Notes: generated by a model from the sequence alone, not told the origin. A stretch of DNA of 64,000 nucleotides from Paradesertivirga mongoliensis (GCF_024436395.1 NZ_JAFMZO010000002.1:682001-746000), one strand, 5' to 3'; counted from the stretch's first letter, positions 26,107 to 35,069 are shown. Numbers and translations: made by a program.

Positions 26107-27080
26107 AGCTTCTTTATCGATTTATTAAGGTTCATTAACAGAGATACAAAGGCAATTCCGGAAATGGAGAAATACATAAACCCCAGGTAGACCACGCTCT
26201 CGTTATGGATAAAAGAAATTGACCGTACACAAAAGCCGCTTACCAGAATATAACTGTAAACCACTGTAAGCATGGTAAAGTAGAACGACTTCCGCGCAAG
26301 CGAATCTGTGTAGATCAGCCATGCCAGCACAGCAAACAGCCCGAGCCAGATCAGCGAGATTCCATAATCGTAATAAAAATAACCGGCCAGCAAGGAAATA
26401 TAAGCCAGGTGGACCCCATAATGATGATAGCTGAAAAAGAAATGCCGTTTTACATTCCTGCGCTCTGAGAAATGTGCAGCAACCAATAGCAGCAGGCCCA
26501 GGATCAAATAGGTGTAGATGGTCCGCTCGCTATCGAAGGTGTTTAAAGCCAGTAGTTTTTTGGGTGTTACCGATACGCCCATCCAGATCGCCAGATTGGC
26601 GATTGCCATGGTCAGAATGCCCAGGTGATCGAAGGAATAAGCGATAAAGAACAATACCAGCATGGGGATGAACGTGGCCATGCCATAATGGGTGCCGAAC
26701 ACCTCGTATTGCACCTGAAGGTATCCTACAAAACTCAGAAAACTCAGTGTACCCAGCAGGAGAATATAATCTGTGAAAGAATCCACGGCCTCTACTCTTT
26801 CATAGCTAAAAGGCTTTTTATGTTTCGAGCACCAGGCGAAACAAGCTGCGCATAAAGCGGCGATAGCGCATAAAATAACCTGGTGGCCAATGGTGTCGAT
26901 GTTCTTATAGATCAGAATCCCCAGTCCGGCGCTTAGTAAGCTCACGCCGATGTAAAGCATGGTCTTGAGTTCCCAGAATACAGAGAACAGCCCCGCTGCA
27001 TGCTTCTTTTTGATGCGATCAAGGGTATCGGCAGAGATGAGGCCTTCGTCCAGAAGTTCATCGTATTCGTTAAGGTTCAT
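26103..27080 (-). CDS. DUF2157-type membrane protein
   Basis: A 325-residue protein. A short cytoplasmic N terminus (MNLNEYDELLDEGLISADTL) precedes about nine membrane segments. An N-terminal stretch with 'L...gli....l..I' followed by LYIGVSLLSAGLGILIYKNI fits the DUF2157 family. It is the first gene of a two-gene operon with the Gly-rich membrane protein downstream. Family members are uncharacterised. The start is supported by the position of DUF2157 N termini and the absence of upstream coding sequence. Confidence 0.7.
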   Translation of the reverse strand: MNLNEYDELLDEGLISADTLDRIKKKHAAGLFSVFWELKTMLYIGVSLLSAGLGILIYKNIDTIGHQVILCAIAALCAACFAWCSKHKKPFSYERVEAVDSFTDYILLLGTLSFLSFVGYLQVQYEVFGTHYGMATFIPMLVLFFIAYSFDHLGILTMAIANLAIWMGVSVTPKKLLALNTFDSERTIYTYLILGLLLLVAAHFSERRNVKRHFFFSYHHYGVHLAYISLLAGYFYYDYGISLIWLGLFAVLAWLIYTDSLARKSFYFTMLTVVYSYILVSGFCVRSISFIHNESVVYLGFMYFSISGIAFVSLLMNLNKSIKKL

Positions 27081-27210
27081 ATACAGGCGATAAGGTATAC
27101 AAGTATAAGGTATTTTTAGAATGGGGGGTATCCTCTTTAGATATCTCTGCGGTACGAAGACGCAAGTGCGGTTTCTATAACACCGCCAGCAAACATAATC
27201 CTCCTCCTTC

Positions 27211-27225
27211 TGGCACTTTCTTTGC
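27211..27225 (+). promoter_or_regulatory. Sigma-54 (-24/-12) promoter upstream of the small-protein/SDR operon
   Basis: TGGCACTTTCTTTGC fits the RpoN consensus; GG (27212-27213) and GC (27224-27225) are correctly spaced. Transcription would begin near 27237, with the ATG at 27260. Confidence 0.65.
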
Positions 27226-27259
27226 CTCCTTTACTATACATCAACTAAAACATACTACT

Positions 27260-27529
27260 ATGCTAAATCTCAGATTACTCCTATCAGGCGCAGCGCTTGC
27301 AGCCGGCATCCATTACGTAACTAAAAAGCGCCCTGACGGTTCATCTATCGCCGACGACATCAAAGCAAAGGCCCCCGATTGGATGAACCAGGCCAGGCCG
27401 TATATTGACCAGTTGAAAGGGCAGTTCTCTAAAGTGCCTCATATAAAAGGCAATTCGGCAGGGCAGAAACCTTACCCGCAAAAATTCGATAAGTTCTCGC
27501 CAGATCCAGATCCCGACTATACCTCATAA
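27260..27529 (+). CDS. Small protein with hydrophobic N terminus
   Basis: An 89-residue protein. Residues 5-20 (RLLLSGAALAAGIHYV) form one hydrophobic segment resembling a YtxH-like anchor; the remainder is charged and proline-rich (GQKPYPQKFDKFSPDPDPDY). It is not recognised beyond this. It directly follows a sigma-54 promoter, and the SDR gene starts 17 nt after it, so the two are probably one transcript. A stress or envelope function is possible but not shown. Confidence 0.6.
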   Translation: MLNLRLLLSGAALAAGIHYVTKKRPDGSSIADDIKAKAPDWMNQARPYIDQLKGQFSKVPHIKGNSAGQKPYPQKFDKFSPDPDPDYTS

Positions 27530-27545
27530 GCCCAGGCCTCCAGCT

Positions 27546-28535
27546 ATGAAAAACCCGATTAAGCAGCGCCCTGTTCATGATAAAACCGTCGTTATTACCG
27601 GCGCCAGCAGCGGAGCAGGCCGTGCAACAGCACTCGTCTTTGCCGGCCAGCGGGCCACTCTCATCCTTGCCGGCCGAAGAACCAAACTCCTCGAAGAACT
27701 TGTAGAAGAATGTGAAGAGCTGGGGGCACGGGCCCTTGCGGTTACTGTTGATGTAACCGACTATAATGCTGTGAAGAATCTGGCGCATGAAGCCATTACC
27801 TTTTCGGGCAGAATTGATGTCTGGATCAATAACGCAGGAGTATTAGCCGCGGGCCCCTTCGACCAAATGCCCATAGAAATTCACCGCAGGGTGGTCGACA
27901 TTAACCTGATGGGATATATCAACGGCGCTCACGCCGTACTGCCCTATTTTAAGCAGCAGGGGTATGGCGTGCTGATCAACAATATTTCCGTTGGCGCCTG
28001 GATTGCTACGCCTTATGCCGCGGCATACACCGCCAGCAAATTCGGCTTATTGGGTTTTGCCAATGCATTACGCGGCGAGCTTAGAAACGATAAGCACATT
28101 TATGTTTGTAACCTGTTTCCCGCATTTCTCGACACTCCCGGAATTCAGCATGCCGCCAATTACACCGGCAAAGTGTTACGACCCGCCCCGCCGGTCTATT
28201 CTCCGCAGCGTGTGGCCAATGCCATGCTCAGGCTGTCGACCCGGCCGCAGAACAGCACCACCACCGATCTGGCTGCCCCATTCCTAAAAGCAGCCTATTC
28301 CCTTGCCCCCGCACTTACCGTCGATATTGCAGCTGGTGTGATGCAGCGATATTTTAAAAATGCCTATCCCATCCCATCCACCAGCGGAAACGTATTGTCG
28401 CCCGTTCGGTACGGAAGTTCGGTATCCGGTGGCTGGCAGACTTTGTTATTGCAAAAGGCATTGCCGGCTATCGGGAAAGCAGCAATAATCCTGGCTTCGT
28501 TAAGTGTTGGTTTATTGTTGCTGGGGAAACGGTAG
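27546..28535 (+). CDS. Short-chain dehydrogenase/reductase with C-terminal membrane anchor
   Basis: A 329-residue SDR. The cofactor motif is TGASSGAG (18-25), followed by the NNAG motif (95-98), the catalytic Ser148 and Y161-x3-K165 (YTASKFGLLGF). The basic LAGRR after the second strand suggests NADP preference. Unlike most SDRs of about 250 residues, it has an extension ending in a hydrophobic segment (AAIILASLSVGLLLLGKR), so it is likely anchored to the inner membrane. It follows the small protein in a sigma-54 controlled operon. Substrate unknown. Confidence 0.9.
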   Translation: MKNPIKQRPVHDKTVVITGASSGAGRATALVFAGQRATLILAGRRTKLLEELVEECEELGARALAVTVDVTDYNAVKNLAHEAITFSGRIDVWINNAGVLAAGPFDQMPIEIHRRVVDINLMGYINGAHAVLPYFKQQGYGVLINNISVGAWIATPYAAAYTASKFGLLGFANALRGELRNDKHIYVCNLFPAFLDTPGIQHAANYTGKVLRPAPPVYSPQRVANAMLRLSTRPQNSTTTDLAAPFLKAAYSLAPALTVDIAAGVMQRYFKNAYPIPSTSGNVLSPVRYGSSVSGGWQTLLLQKALPAIGKAAIILASLSVGLLLLGKR

Positions 28536-28674
28536 TTGGGATTTGTCCAGCTCCTCATGTTCCGTGCTAAGCCTGAAGGCCCTACTCATATAGCGCAGTA
28601 ATCTCCAATCTGCACCATAGCCTGCGTCCCGCTATTTATTTTTCTCCACTCTTGCTTTCCTCAAACTTTATCTT

Positions 28675-28698
28675 TTACTTTGTAACTCAAAGTTCTTT
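28675..28698 (+). promoter_or_regulatory. Inverted-repeat operator 1, creD operon
   Basis: ACTTTG (28677-28682) and CAAAGT (28688-28693) form an inverted repeat with a 5-nt spacer, followed by TCTTT. The same layout recurs at 29637-29660. The site ends 3 nt before the ATG and overlaps a TTACTTTG sequence resembling the Bacteroidota -7 box, so a bound repressor would block initiation. Confidence 0.6.
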
Positions 28699-28701
28699 TA
28701 A

Positions 28702-29322
28702 ATGAAAGAAAACGATATTTACTCAGAGCTTAGTTCTATCAGAAATTTGATGGAACGCTCGACGAAGTTTATTTCGCTAAGCGGGCTCTCTGGCATATTG
28801 GCCGGAGTATATGCCTTGATCGGGGCTTACATAGGATATAAACTGGTTTATACAGAAAACAGCGGGCTTCTTTTCAGGGATTTCTATGTGAACGACCCGA
28901 TGGTTTGGTGGCCCTTATTTTTAGTGGCAGCCGTAGTATTGGTATTGTCCGTGGCCACGGGAATCTGGCTTACCATCAGGCAGGCACAGAAAAAAGGTGA
29001 AAACTTTTGGAATCCGGTGAGCCGGAGGTTGCTGGCCAGTCTGGCTATACCACTTGTTACCGGAGGATTATTTATCCTGATCCTGATCATTAGAGGGCAT
29101 TACGGAATCATTGCATCTTCTTGTCTGGTATTTTACGGACTTGCACTGGTGGCTGCCAGCCAGTTTACTTTCAGCGATGTAAAATGGCTTGGTTTCTGCG
29201 AAATTCTTCTAGGCTTGCTTGCTGCACTCCTTCCGGGATATGGTATTGTGTTTTGGGTGATCGGTTTTGGAGTCCTCCATATTGTTTATGGTTCGGTTAT
29301 GCATTTTAAATATAATCAGTGA
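28702..29322 (+). CDS. Membrane protein of the creD operon
   Basis: A 206-residue protein with about five to six membrane segments (e.g. FISLSGLSGILAGVYALIGA, WWPLFLVAAVVLVLSVATGI, GLLAALLPGYGIVFWVIGFG) and a short acidic N terminus. Not recognised as a named family, but this membrane protein plus winged-helix regulator plus CreD arrangement is common in Bacteroidota. It is the first gene of the operon and its stop codon overlaps the GTG start of the regulator by 4 nt. Confidence 0.75.
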   Translation: MKENDIYSELSSIRNLMERSTKFISLSGLSGILAGVYALIGAYIGYKLVYTENSGLLFRDFYVNDPMVWWPLFLVAAVVLVLSVATGIWLTIRQAQKKGENFWNPVSRRLLASLAIPLVTGGLFILILIIRGHYGIIASSCLVFYGLALVAASQFTFSDVKWLGFCEILLGLLAALLPGYGIVFWVIGFGVLHIVYGSVMHFKYNQ

Positions 29323-29621
29323 AGGTATCGTTAGAACAGTTTGATAAAGCATTCGAGAACCGGATACGCCTGCAAATCATGAGCGTCCTGGTGGCTAATG
29401 AAAGTTATGATTTCAACTCGCTTAAAGAGCTCTTGAATGTAACAGACGGCAACCTGGCTTCGCACCTAAAAGCGCTGGAGAAGGAGGAATACATTACCGT
29501 GAACAAAAGCTTTGTAGGCCGCAAACCAAATACACAATATGCTGCCTCTAAAAACGGTCGCGAGGCATTTAAAAAACACCTTGAAGCGCTCGAAAATTTA
29601 ATTAAACAACAGAAACACTAA
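29319..29621 (+). CDS. Winged-helix transcriptional regulator (HTH_34/ArsR-like)
   Basis: A 100-residue DNA-binding protein that begins with GTG overlapping the previous stop. The fold is readable: FENRIRLQIMSVLVANESYD, LKELLNVTDGNLASHLKALE (helix-turn-helix), then the wing KSFVGRKPNTQYAASKNGRE. It belongs with the small MarR/ArsR-like regulators that use the LNVTDGNLSxHL motif. It lies between the membrane protein and creD, and identical inverted repeats occur upstream of both of those genes, so autoregulation is the simplest reading. Confidence 0.88.
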   Translation: MKVSLEQFDKAFENRIRLQIMSVLVANESYDFNSLKELLNVTDGNLASHLKALEKEEYITVNKSFVGRKPNTQYAASKNGREAFKKHLEALENLIKQQKH

Positions 29622-29636
29622 TATTTTTTTACCCAC

Positions 29637-29660
29637 TTACTTTGAAATACAAAGTACTTT
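29637..29660 (+). promoter_or_regulatory. Inverted-repeat operator 2, upstream of creD
   Basis: ACTTTG (29639-29644), a 5-nt spacer and CAAAGT (29650-29655), then ACTTT: the same architecture as the site at 28675-28698. It lies 17 nt before the creD start. Confidence 0.6.
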
Positions 29661-29676
29661 ACAAAACCCTAAAATC

Positions 29677-31044
29677 ATGAAAATTGAATTAACAACAGAA
29701 AACAATGAACGCCCAAACCGGTTAGGAGGATCGGTTTTGATCAAGCTTGCACTTATTGGAGTGCTGACGCTCCTTTTACTTATTCCATCCAGCTGGATTC
29801 AGGATCTGATACTGGAACGTCAGCTTCGGCAGGATGAGGTGATCGCGGAGATCTCGGATAAGTGGTCGGGAAGTCAACTAGTCGAGGGCCCAATTATGGT
29901 ACTTCCATACAAAACGATGGTGGGCCAGAAAGACACCACAGGCAAGACAACCTACAAAGAAAGCCTGACCAATATTTACCTCATGCCCGAAAACCTTGAT
30001 ATCCTCAGTAAGGTGGATCCCGAGGTGCGGCATCGCGGGATATTTGATGCAGTAGTGTACAATACCAAAATAGCGGTAAAGGGAAGCTTCGGGGTGCTGG
30101 AACTGAAAAAATCGGGCATCAACCCTGATCTGATTCAGTGGGACAAGGCAAAGCTGGTTATCGGGTTAAGCGACTTGAAGGGTCTTAAAAACACTCCTGC
30201 AATTAAATTAGGCGATTCGGTTTACCACGTCGAGCCCGATTTTACCTCTCTGCACCTTTTCAGCAATAATCTGATTATCCTACCCGACCTGAGCGCCGGA
30301 AGGAACACAGCCCTTAACTTCAGCTTCGATCTCGATTTAAGGGGCAGCAGCGAACTTAACTTCATGCATATCGGAAAAGCTACTTCGGTTAAGGTAGAAG
30401 GCGCCTGGAACGATCCAAGCTTTACCGGCCGGTATTTACCCGAACAGCCGGAAATATCTAAAGATGGCTTTAGTGCCACATGGAAAATGCCTTATTTTAA
30501 CCGCCCCTTTCCGCAACAATGGGTTGAGGAGAACACCATATTGCATAAACCCAATACCGAAGATGCTTTTGGTGTGAAGTTTATATTGCCTGTAGATCAA
30601 TATCAGAAAACCATGCGCTCGGCAAAGTATGCTATCCTCATTATCCTGTTGACCTTTATTTCGCTCTTCTTTACCGAGCTTTTAAACAAAAGAAAGGTAC
30701 ACCTATTGCAGTACGTACTAATTGGCGCGGCTATGACCATTTATTACACCCTGCTCCTCTCCTTCTCTGAACAGGTAGGATTTACCATCGCATACCTGAT
30801 TGCCTCGGTTGCTACAGTTGCCCTTATCGGGATCTTTATCGCCTCCTTACTGAAGAACAGAAAGCCGGCAATCGTCTTTTCGGGAATACTGAGCATTTTT
30901 TACAGCTTTATTTTCGTGATTATTCAGTTGCAGGATCTGGCGTTGCTTGTTGGAAGTGTGGGATTATTCATTACGGTTGCGGCGATGATGTATTTGTCGG
31001 CGAAGATTGATTGGAATAAGAAAGGGGATGAGACGGCGGAGTGA
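29677..31044 (+). CDS. creD: Inner-membrane protein CreD family
   Basis: A 455-residue CreD-like protein. One N-terminal membrane segment (VLIKLALIGVLTLLLLIPSS) is followed by the typical SSWIQDLILERQLRQDEVIAE and by EISDKWSGSQLVEGPIMVLP, then a large periplasmic domain to residue 310, and five or six C-terminal membrane segments. CreD is a member of the CreBC regulon in E. coli and is linked to envelope integrity and beta-lactam response in other species; the mechanism is unknown. It is third in the operon and has its own copy of the operator. Confidence 0.9.
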   Translation: MKIELTTENNERPNRLGGSVLIKLALIGVLTLLLLIPSSWIQDLILERQLRQDEVIAEISDKWSGSQLVEGPIMVLPYKTMVGQKDTTGKTTYKESLTNIYLMPENLDILSKVDPEVRHRGIFDAVVYNTKIAVKGSFGVLELKKSGINPDLIQWDKAKLVIGLSDLKGLKNTPAIKLGDSVYHVEPDFTSLHLFSNNLIILPDLSAGRNTALNFSFDLDLRGSSELNFMHIGKATSVKVEGAWNDPSFTGRYLPEQPEISKDGFSATWKMPYFNRPFPQQWVEENTILHKPNTEDAFGVKFILPVDQYQKTMRSAKYAILIILLTFISLFFTELLNKRKVHLLQYVLIGAAMTIYYTLLLSFSEQVGFTIAYLIASVATVALIGIFIASLLKNRKPAIVFSGILSIFYSFIFVIIQLQDLALLVGSVGLFITVAAMMYLSAKIDWNKKGDETAE

Positions 31045-31060
31045 CGTTGGCAGCCTTTTA

Positions 31061-31127
31061 GGAGACCGGGGCGGGTGAAATCGAACCGCCCTAACCCCTT
31101 AGCTCTAAAGACTGAGCATTAGCCCGG
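31061..31127 (-). pseudogene. tRNA-like remnant
   Basis: The minus strand reads like a damaged tRNA: a D-arm-like GCTCAGTCTTTAGAGC (cf. GCTCAGTTGGTAGAGC) followed soon by GGGCGGTTCGATTTCACCCG, which contains TTCGATT of a T-arm. A 5-bp acceptor pairing is possible, but the anticodon arm appears missing and the T-stem has extra bases. It cannot be a functional tRNA as read. Confidence 0.3.
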
Positions 31128-31129
31128 GT

Positions 31130-31162
31130 AACTTTCCAAAAGCTTGGAACTTTTGGAAAGTT
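31130..31162 (+). repeat. Strong 13-bp hairpin downstream of creD
   Basis: AACTTTCCAAAAG (31130-31142) pairs perfectly with CTTTTGGAAAGTT (31150-31162) across a 7-nt loop, with TTTT at 31161-31164. It could end the creD transcript, but its word-like structure also fits the dispersed palindromes elsewhere in the window. Confidence 0.6.
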
Positions 31163-31239
31163 TTGCAAAACACATCAAGATAGCTGAGCCTGAACTTCGC
31201 CCTACATAAGGCGATGAAATTGAAGCCCAAATCCTATAT

Positions 31240-32334
31240 ATGGAGATATTTATTCTAATTCTGTCGGTACCATCGTTTCTAGTTTTACACGACTTTGTAT
31301 ACTACTGCTCGGGTAAAACTGGCTGGATGTCATCCTTTTGGTTAAATGCCATCGGGTTTGTTTATGTAATTATCCTGCCTTGGTTATTTCTTTCCAATAC
31401 AGAAACTTACAATAATTGCTGTACGGAATCGGCTTTTTTTTCCCTGGATCATAGGCTTACACCGATTATTCTGATCGTACTTTGTATGATTGCTTATTTA
31501 TATTCTTCATGGCGGACAGAACTCGCTCCGCCATTAACAGAAGTCCTTATTAATTGCTTCTTAGTCATTGCTGTCGTGCTAAACGTATTCATCGGCCTGC
31601 AGCATAAAGAAATTGGTTTCTTTTTTGTCATGCATGTTCCTATTGTCCTGCATTTTCTTATTCAGATAGCGAAGAACCAATTATTGTTCCTTTCGGAGAC
31701 TGATTTATCGACGTATGAGATAAAATCAACCGGTGAAAAAATAGCGGTCAAGGTGTTGAAACTAACTATTTTCAAAAAAATTCCTTTATTAATCTTGCTT
31801 TGCTTTCCAGTTCTGGGAATACTCATTGCATTTTTGCTCTTATTCGGTCAAAAACCCGACTCAATAGTGAGAGCATTCACCGACACGTATAAGCACGGTT
31901 TTTCTCAGTTAGACGATCAATGCTTAAATTCAATATGTCCGGGCGGGCACTTTCTAAACACCATCGCTGCAAAAGGACACAACAAGTTGGTCAAGCCGAT
32001 TCGCCTCGGTCGCAGAGCAGGCAATATTATTATATGTAACAGGCAGCTACTTATTTCTAATGCATTTGAAGATCTTTTGCAACGGAAGCTGCCCGGTATG
32101 CATAAGCCCATAAGAAAAGTCTACAACCGGATAGGGGGCTTGATACATCGTTACTACGGTGCTTTCAACCATAAATGGGTCTCTGATAGTATTTATATTT
32201 TAATGAAACCCCTCGAGTGGTTTTTCTTAATAGTTCTCTATTTATTCGACAAAAAGCCTGAAAACCGAATAGCATCGCAGTACATTGATAAAAATGAATG
32301 TCAAAATTTAATTAAGCAAATTATCCATGATTAA
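31240..32334 (+). CDS. Hypothetical polytopic membrane protein
   Basis: A 364-residue protein not assigned to a named family. About five membrane segments lie in the first 140 residues (FILILSVPSFLVLHDFVYYC, FVYVIILPWLFL, LTPIILIVLCMIAYLY), then two more near 190-215 (KIPLLILLCFPVLGILIAFL). A cysteine-containing segment SQLDDQCLNSICPGGHFLNT follows, and another hydrophobic stretch near 325-340. It overlaps the next gene by 8 nt, so the three genes to 33495 are likely translated from one transcript. Confidence 0.6.
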   Translation: MEIFILILSVPSFLVLHDFVYYCSGKTGWMSSFWLNAIGFVYVIILPWLFLSNTETYNNCCTESAFFSLDHRLTPIILIVLCMIAYLYSSWRTELAPPLTEVLINCFLVIAVVLNVFIGLQHKEIGFFFVMHVPIVLHFLIQIAKNQLLFLSETDLSTYEIKSTGEKIAVKVLKLTIFKKIPLLILLCFPVLGILIAFLLLFGQKPDSIVRAFTDTYKHGFSQLDDQCLNSICPGGHFLNTIAAKGHNKLVKPIRLGRRAGNIIICNRQLLISNAFEDLLQRKLPGMHKPIRKVYNRIGGLIHRYYGAFNHKWVSDSIYILMKPLEWFFLIVLYLFDKKPENRIASQYIDKNECQNLIKQIIHD

Positions 32335-32749
32335 GTTCCATACCGGTTATTTCATCCTTACCCTCCTCCTCTTCACCATCGAAGTGCTCATAGCCCTGTT
32401 CATCCACGATGATATCATCCGCCCGTATGTTGGCGATGTTTTAGTGGTGATTCTGTTGTACTGCTTTGTGAAGAGTTTTCTGAACTTAACCGTATTAACA
32501 GCCGCTATATTGGTACTTCTCTTTTCGTACCTGATAGAAACCCTGCAATACCTTAACATTGTTCAACACCTCGGCCTTGAGCATTCGGTATTTGCCCGCA
32601 CTATTATCGGCACCTATTTTACCTGGATTGATATTTTGGCATATACATTGGGAATTCTACTGGTTCTTGGCATTGAAAAACTGCGGTTTTCGGCGGCAAA
32701 CCGGAAGCTCCATCAACCGAAAGACAATAACCTATGGCTTTTTTTGTAG
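32327..32749 (+). CDS. DUF2809-type small membrane protein
   Basis: A 140-residue protein with four membrane segments. RPYVGDVLVVILLYCFVKSF near residue 32 and ARTIIGTYFTWIDILAYTLG near residue 90 match the DUF2809 pattern (a conserved R-x-hydrophobic-G-D and a D-hydrophobic-A-Y-x-G). Function unknown in the family. It overlaps the neighbours by 8 and 16 nt. Confidence 0.75.
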   Translation: MIKFHTGYFILTLLLFTIEVLIALFIHDDIIRPYVGDVLVVILLYCFVKSFLNLTVLTAAILVLLFSYLIETLQYLNIVQHLGLEHSVFARTIIGTYFTWIDILAYTLGILLVLGIEKLRFSAANRKLHQPKDNNLWLFL

Positions 32750-33495
32750 ATAAGGATTCGATTGTAAGAAAGATCTGGGGTAAAGGAGATACCATCCTGT
32801 TTATTTTTGCAGGCGCTTCGGCAGAATTTGCATTAAATAAAGCGGTAGATTGGTTGTACTTTACCGGTCGCCTGCCATCTGACCCGCTGGGCAGGTTATT
32901 TTCAACCGTCTCTTATGCCCGGCAAATCGTATTTTCTGATTATGACAAGGCCTTATACGCTATCGATAAAATTACTGCCATCCATAAATCGGTTGAAGAG
33001 GATCGTGGCGCCGAAATTCCGGACTGGGCCTACCGGGATGTGTTGTTTATGCTGATTGATTACTCCATTCGCTCGTTTGAAGTATTGGAAAGGAGACTTA
33101 CAGTAAATGAGAAAGCCGACGTTTTTGATGTATTTAACCGCGTGGGGCTCCGGATGAGAATCAAAGGATTACCCGATACTTATCACGACTGGCTAATAAT
33201 GAGAGAGGACCACTTACAGCAAAATCTTATCTGTAGTAAATTCACTTCAGATCTCTATCAGCAATACCGGAAGCATCTCGGATGGCCCCGATATTTGCTG
33301 TTGAAGCAGGCGCAGGTAATGGTTGTCCCCGAAAGGGTAAATAGCTTACTTTTTTTAGGGAAGATCCCGCTTTTAACTCCGGTGCTTGGTCTGTATAAGT
33401 TCAGCCGGCTCTTAAAACTCGACTGGCTACTGAAAGATGCTATACTTCCGAAAGAGTATAAGGCGCAGATAAAGGATCTGGATGTAAGAGCTTAA
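32734..33495 (+). CDS. Oxygenase MpaB-like (DUF2236) protein
   Basis: A 253-residue soluble protein. The segment FIFAGASAEFALNKAVDWLY, then GRLPSDPLGRLFSTVSYARQ, matches the start of the DUF2236/MpaB family, where 'G..a..lq..hP' and 'DPlgRl..T' motifs are conserved; MpaB-type members act as haem-dependent oxygenases in fungi, and latex-clearing protein is related. A histidine for haem binding is present in KITAIHKSV, as expected. No signal peptide. It is the last gene in the three-gene overlap cluster. Substrate unknown. Confidence 0.75.
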   Translation: MAFFVDKDSIVRKIWGKGDTILFIFAGASAEFALNKAVDWLYFTGRLPSDPLGRLFSTVSYARQIVFSDYDKALYAIDKITAIHKSVEEDRGAEIPDWAYRDVLFMLIDYSIRSFEVLERRLTVNEKADVFDVFNRVGLRMRIKGLPDTYHDWLIMREDHLQQNLICSKFTSDLYQQYRKHLGWPRYLLLKQAQVMVVPERVNSLLFLGKIPLLTPVLGLYKFSRLLKLDWLLKDAILPKEYKAQIKDLDVRA

Positions 33496-33564
33496 GCGGT
33501 CTGTCATAATCGTCCAACTACCAGCCGCCAATTCCTTTCAAGCAAGTTCACAAGAACCAGCGAG

Positions 33565-34557
33565 CTAAAATGACGCCTCTCCGGTTTTTATATTCAGCTT
33601 CCAGGGACGCGGCTCCGGCAGCGATAACTTCCCATCTCCAATCTCTAAAGGCATCCATAAGTATCTTGAATCCCATTGTGTTGACGGTTTCCATTGGTCG
33701 CCCATATAGATCACAGTAGTAGTTTTCTTGCCTGCAACTTTAATCATCATAGTTGATTGAGATTGGTAGGTGTTAGTTTGAGGCGGGGCAATATCTACAA
33801 ACTCCGACCATGGCCCTTCTAATGATTTGGAGGTGGCTACTTTATTGGGATTAGGTTTCCATCCCGTCAAGGCCGATCCGATAGCGTAATAGAGTCCTTT
33901 ATAATTCACAATTGCTCCGCCTTCCAGCGGAGCCTGTATAAAGGATGTTACTTTTTCAACGGTCAAGTAATCATCAGAAAGCTTCGCGATGTAAAACCCT
34001 TTCGTCGGACGGCTTTCGAAAACGAGATAAGCGGAACCATCATCGTCAATAAACTGGCCTATGTCGCGGCTCTCCTTACCCAAAGGTCTGAAACTGTTAA
34101 CAAACTTGTAATCCCCGTCTACCTTGTCGCTTACAGCAACACCCACCCTGGCATACTTATAAGCCCGGTCGTCCAGATGCATGTACATCACGAACTTTTT
34201 GGTCTTTTTATTATAGTAAACCTTGGGGCGTTCAAGTACCCAGCCGCTTCCAAGATTCTCCGGGTCGGAAAAAATTATCTTCTTTCTAAATTTCCAGTTA
34301 GTAAGATCATTGGACGAGTAGCAGCCCACATATCTCAGATGAGGTTCGTTGTCCTTTGCCCTGTATTCCCCAAACCAATAATAAGTCTTACCTAGCTTAA
34401 TGATGCCGCCGCCGTGAGCCTGCACATGATTGCCGTTATTATCCGGCCATATACCTCCGGGATAAATTGTATCCCTTTTTTGAGCCGAGACCAGGCCACT
34501 GAACCAGCAGAGTAAAGCCAGCATCAGCACTCCTTTATTTTTGTTAATAGCTTCCAT
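33565..34557 (-). CDS. GH43-family glycoside hydrolase (exo-beta-1,3-galactanase-like subgroup)
   Basis: A 330-residue secreted enzyme; a signal peptide ends near VSAQKRD. The five-bladed propeller begins YPGGIWPDNNGNHVQAHGGG, then YYWFGEYR, a start typical of GH43 subfamily 24/34 proteins rather than the xylosidase type. The conserved acidic residues E in VLERPKVYYN and E in PLEGGAIVNYKGLYY are present. Related enzymes release galactose from beta-1,3-galactan side chains or act on arabino-galactans. It is transcribed away from the DUF1080 cluster and lies next to, but not within, the PUL. Specificity is uncertain. Confidence 0.75.
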   Translation of the reverse strand: MEAINKNKGVLMLALLCWFSGLVSAQKRDTIYPGGIWPDNNGNHVQAHGGGIIKLGKTYYWFGEYRAKDNEPHLRYVGCYSSNDLTNWKFRKKIIFSDPENLGSGWVLERPKVYYNKKTKKFVMYMHLDDRAYKYARVGVAVSDKVDGDYKFVNSFRPLGKESRDIGQFIDDDGSAYLVFESRPTKGFYIAKLSDDYLTVEKVTSFIQAPLEGGAIVNYKGLYYAIGSALTGWKPNPNKVATSKSLEGPWSEFVDIAPPQTNTYQSQSTMMIKVAGKKTTTVIYMGDQWKPSTQWDSRYLWMPLEIGDGKLSLPEPRPWKLNIKTGEASF

Positions 34558-35069
34558 TTTCCTTATCGCTTTGTAAGAGGATTTTTTGCTGTAATATATA
34601 TGATTATATGCTTTTTAACCAGACAAATGAATTATTTCCTGCTAACACAGAGAGGCCGTCCTCCCTCTTTAACTTTATTAATGGTCTATTCCTTAATAAA
34701 GATATTGCGCCGGACGACAGCCAGCCTTTCATGTCGGTTGGATTATTTCGCATTCAAGACCAAGACTTGCTTTGATAAAAAGCCATGGGAAGACTCTGGT
34801 AAACCCAGAACCTCGTGAAAAAAGAATCTATATTCATTGTACCGTCCGACTTCTTAAATGTGCCAGAGTATGATTAACTTTCGCCCCGAAAACGCTACGT
34901 TTCAACATGATTGCTATTAATTTCAACAGTATTATAGTAAGCAGACGTCACGATCTCTTACTTTTGGCGATAAAGCAATTAACCGAACAGCCATTATTCA
35001 TTATAAGGCAGCTATAGGATTGAGTCTGGCTGCCTGGCATCAATATATAAAATTGTGCAAATTAACTAT
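34558..35069. promoter_or_regulatory. Divergent promoter region of GH43 and the DUF1080 cluster
   Basis: This 512-bp interval holds no gene. On the plus strand TACTTTTG at 34959-34966 is a perfect TAnnTTTG -7 motif, about 104 nt before the DUF1080 start, though no clear -33 TTTG was seen. No equally good motif was found for the minus-strand GH43 gene. Confidence 0.35.
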
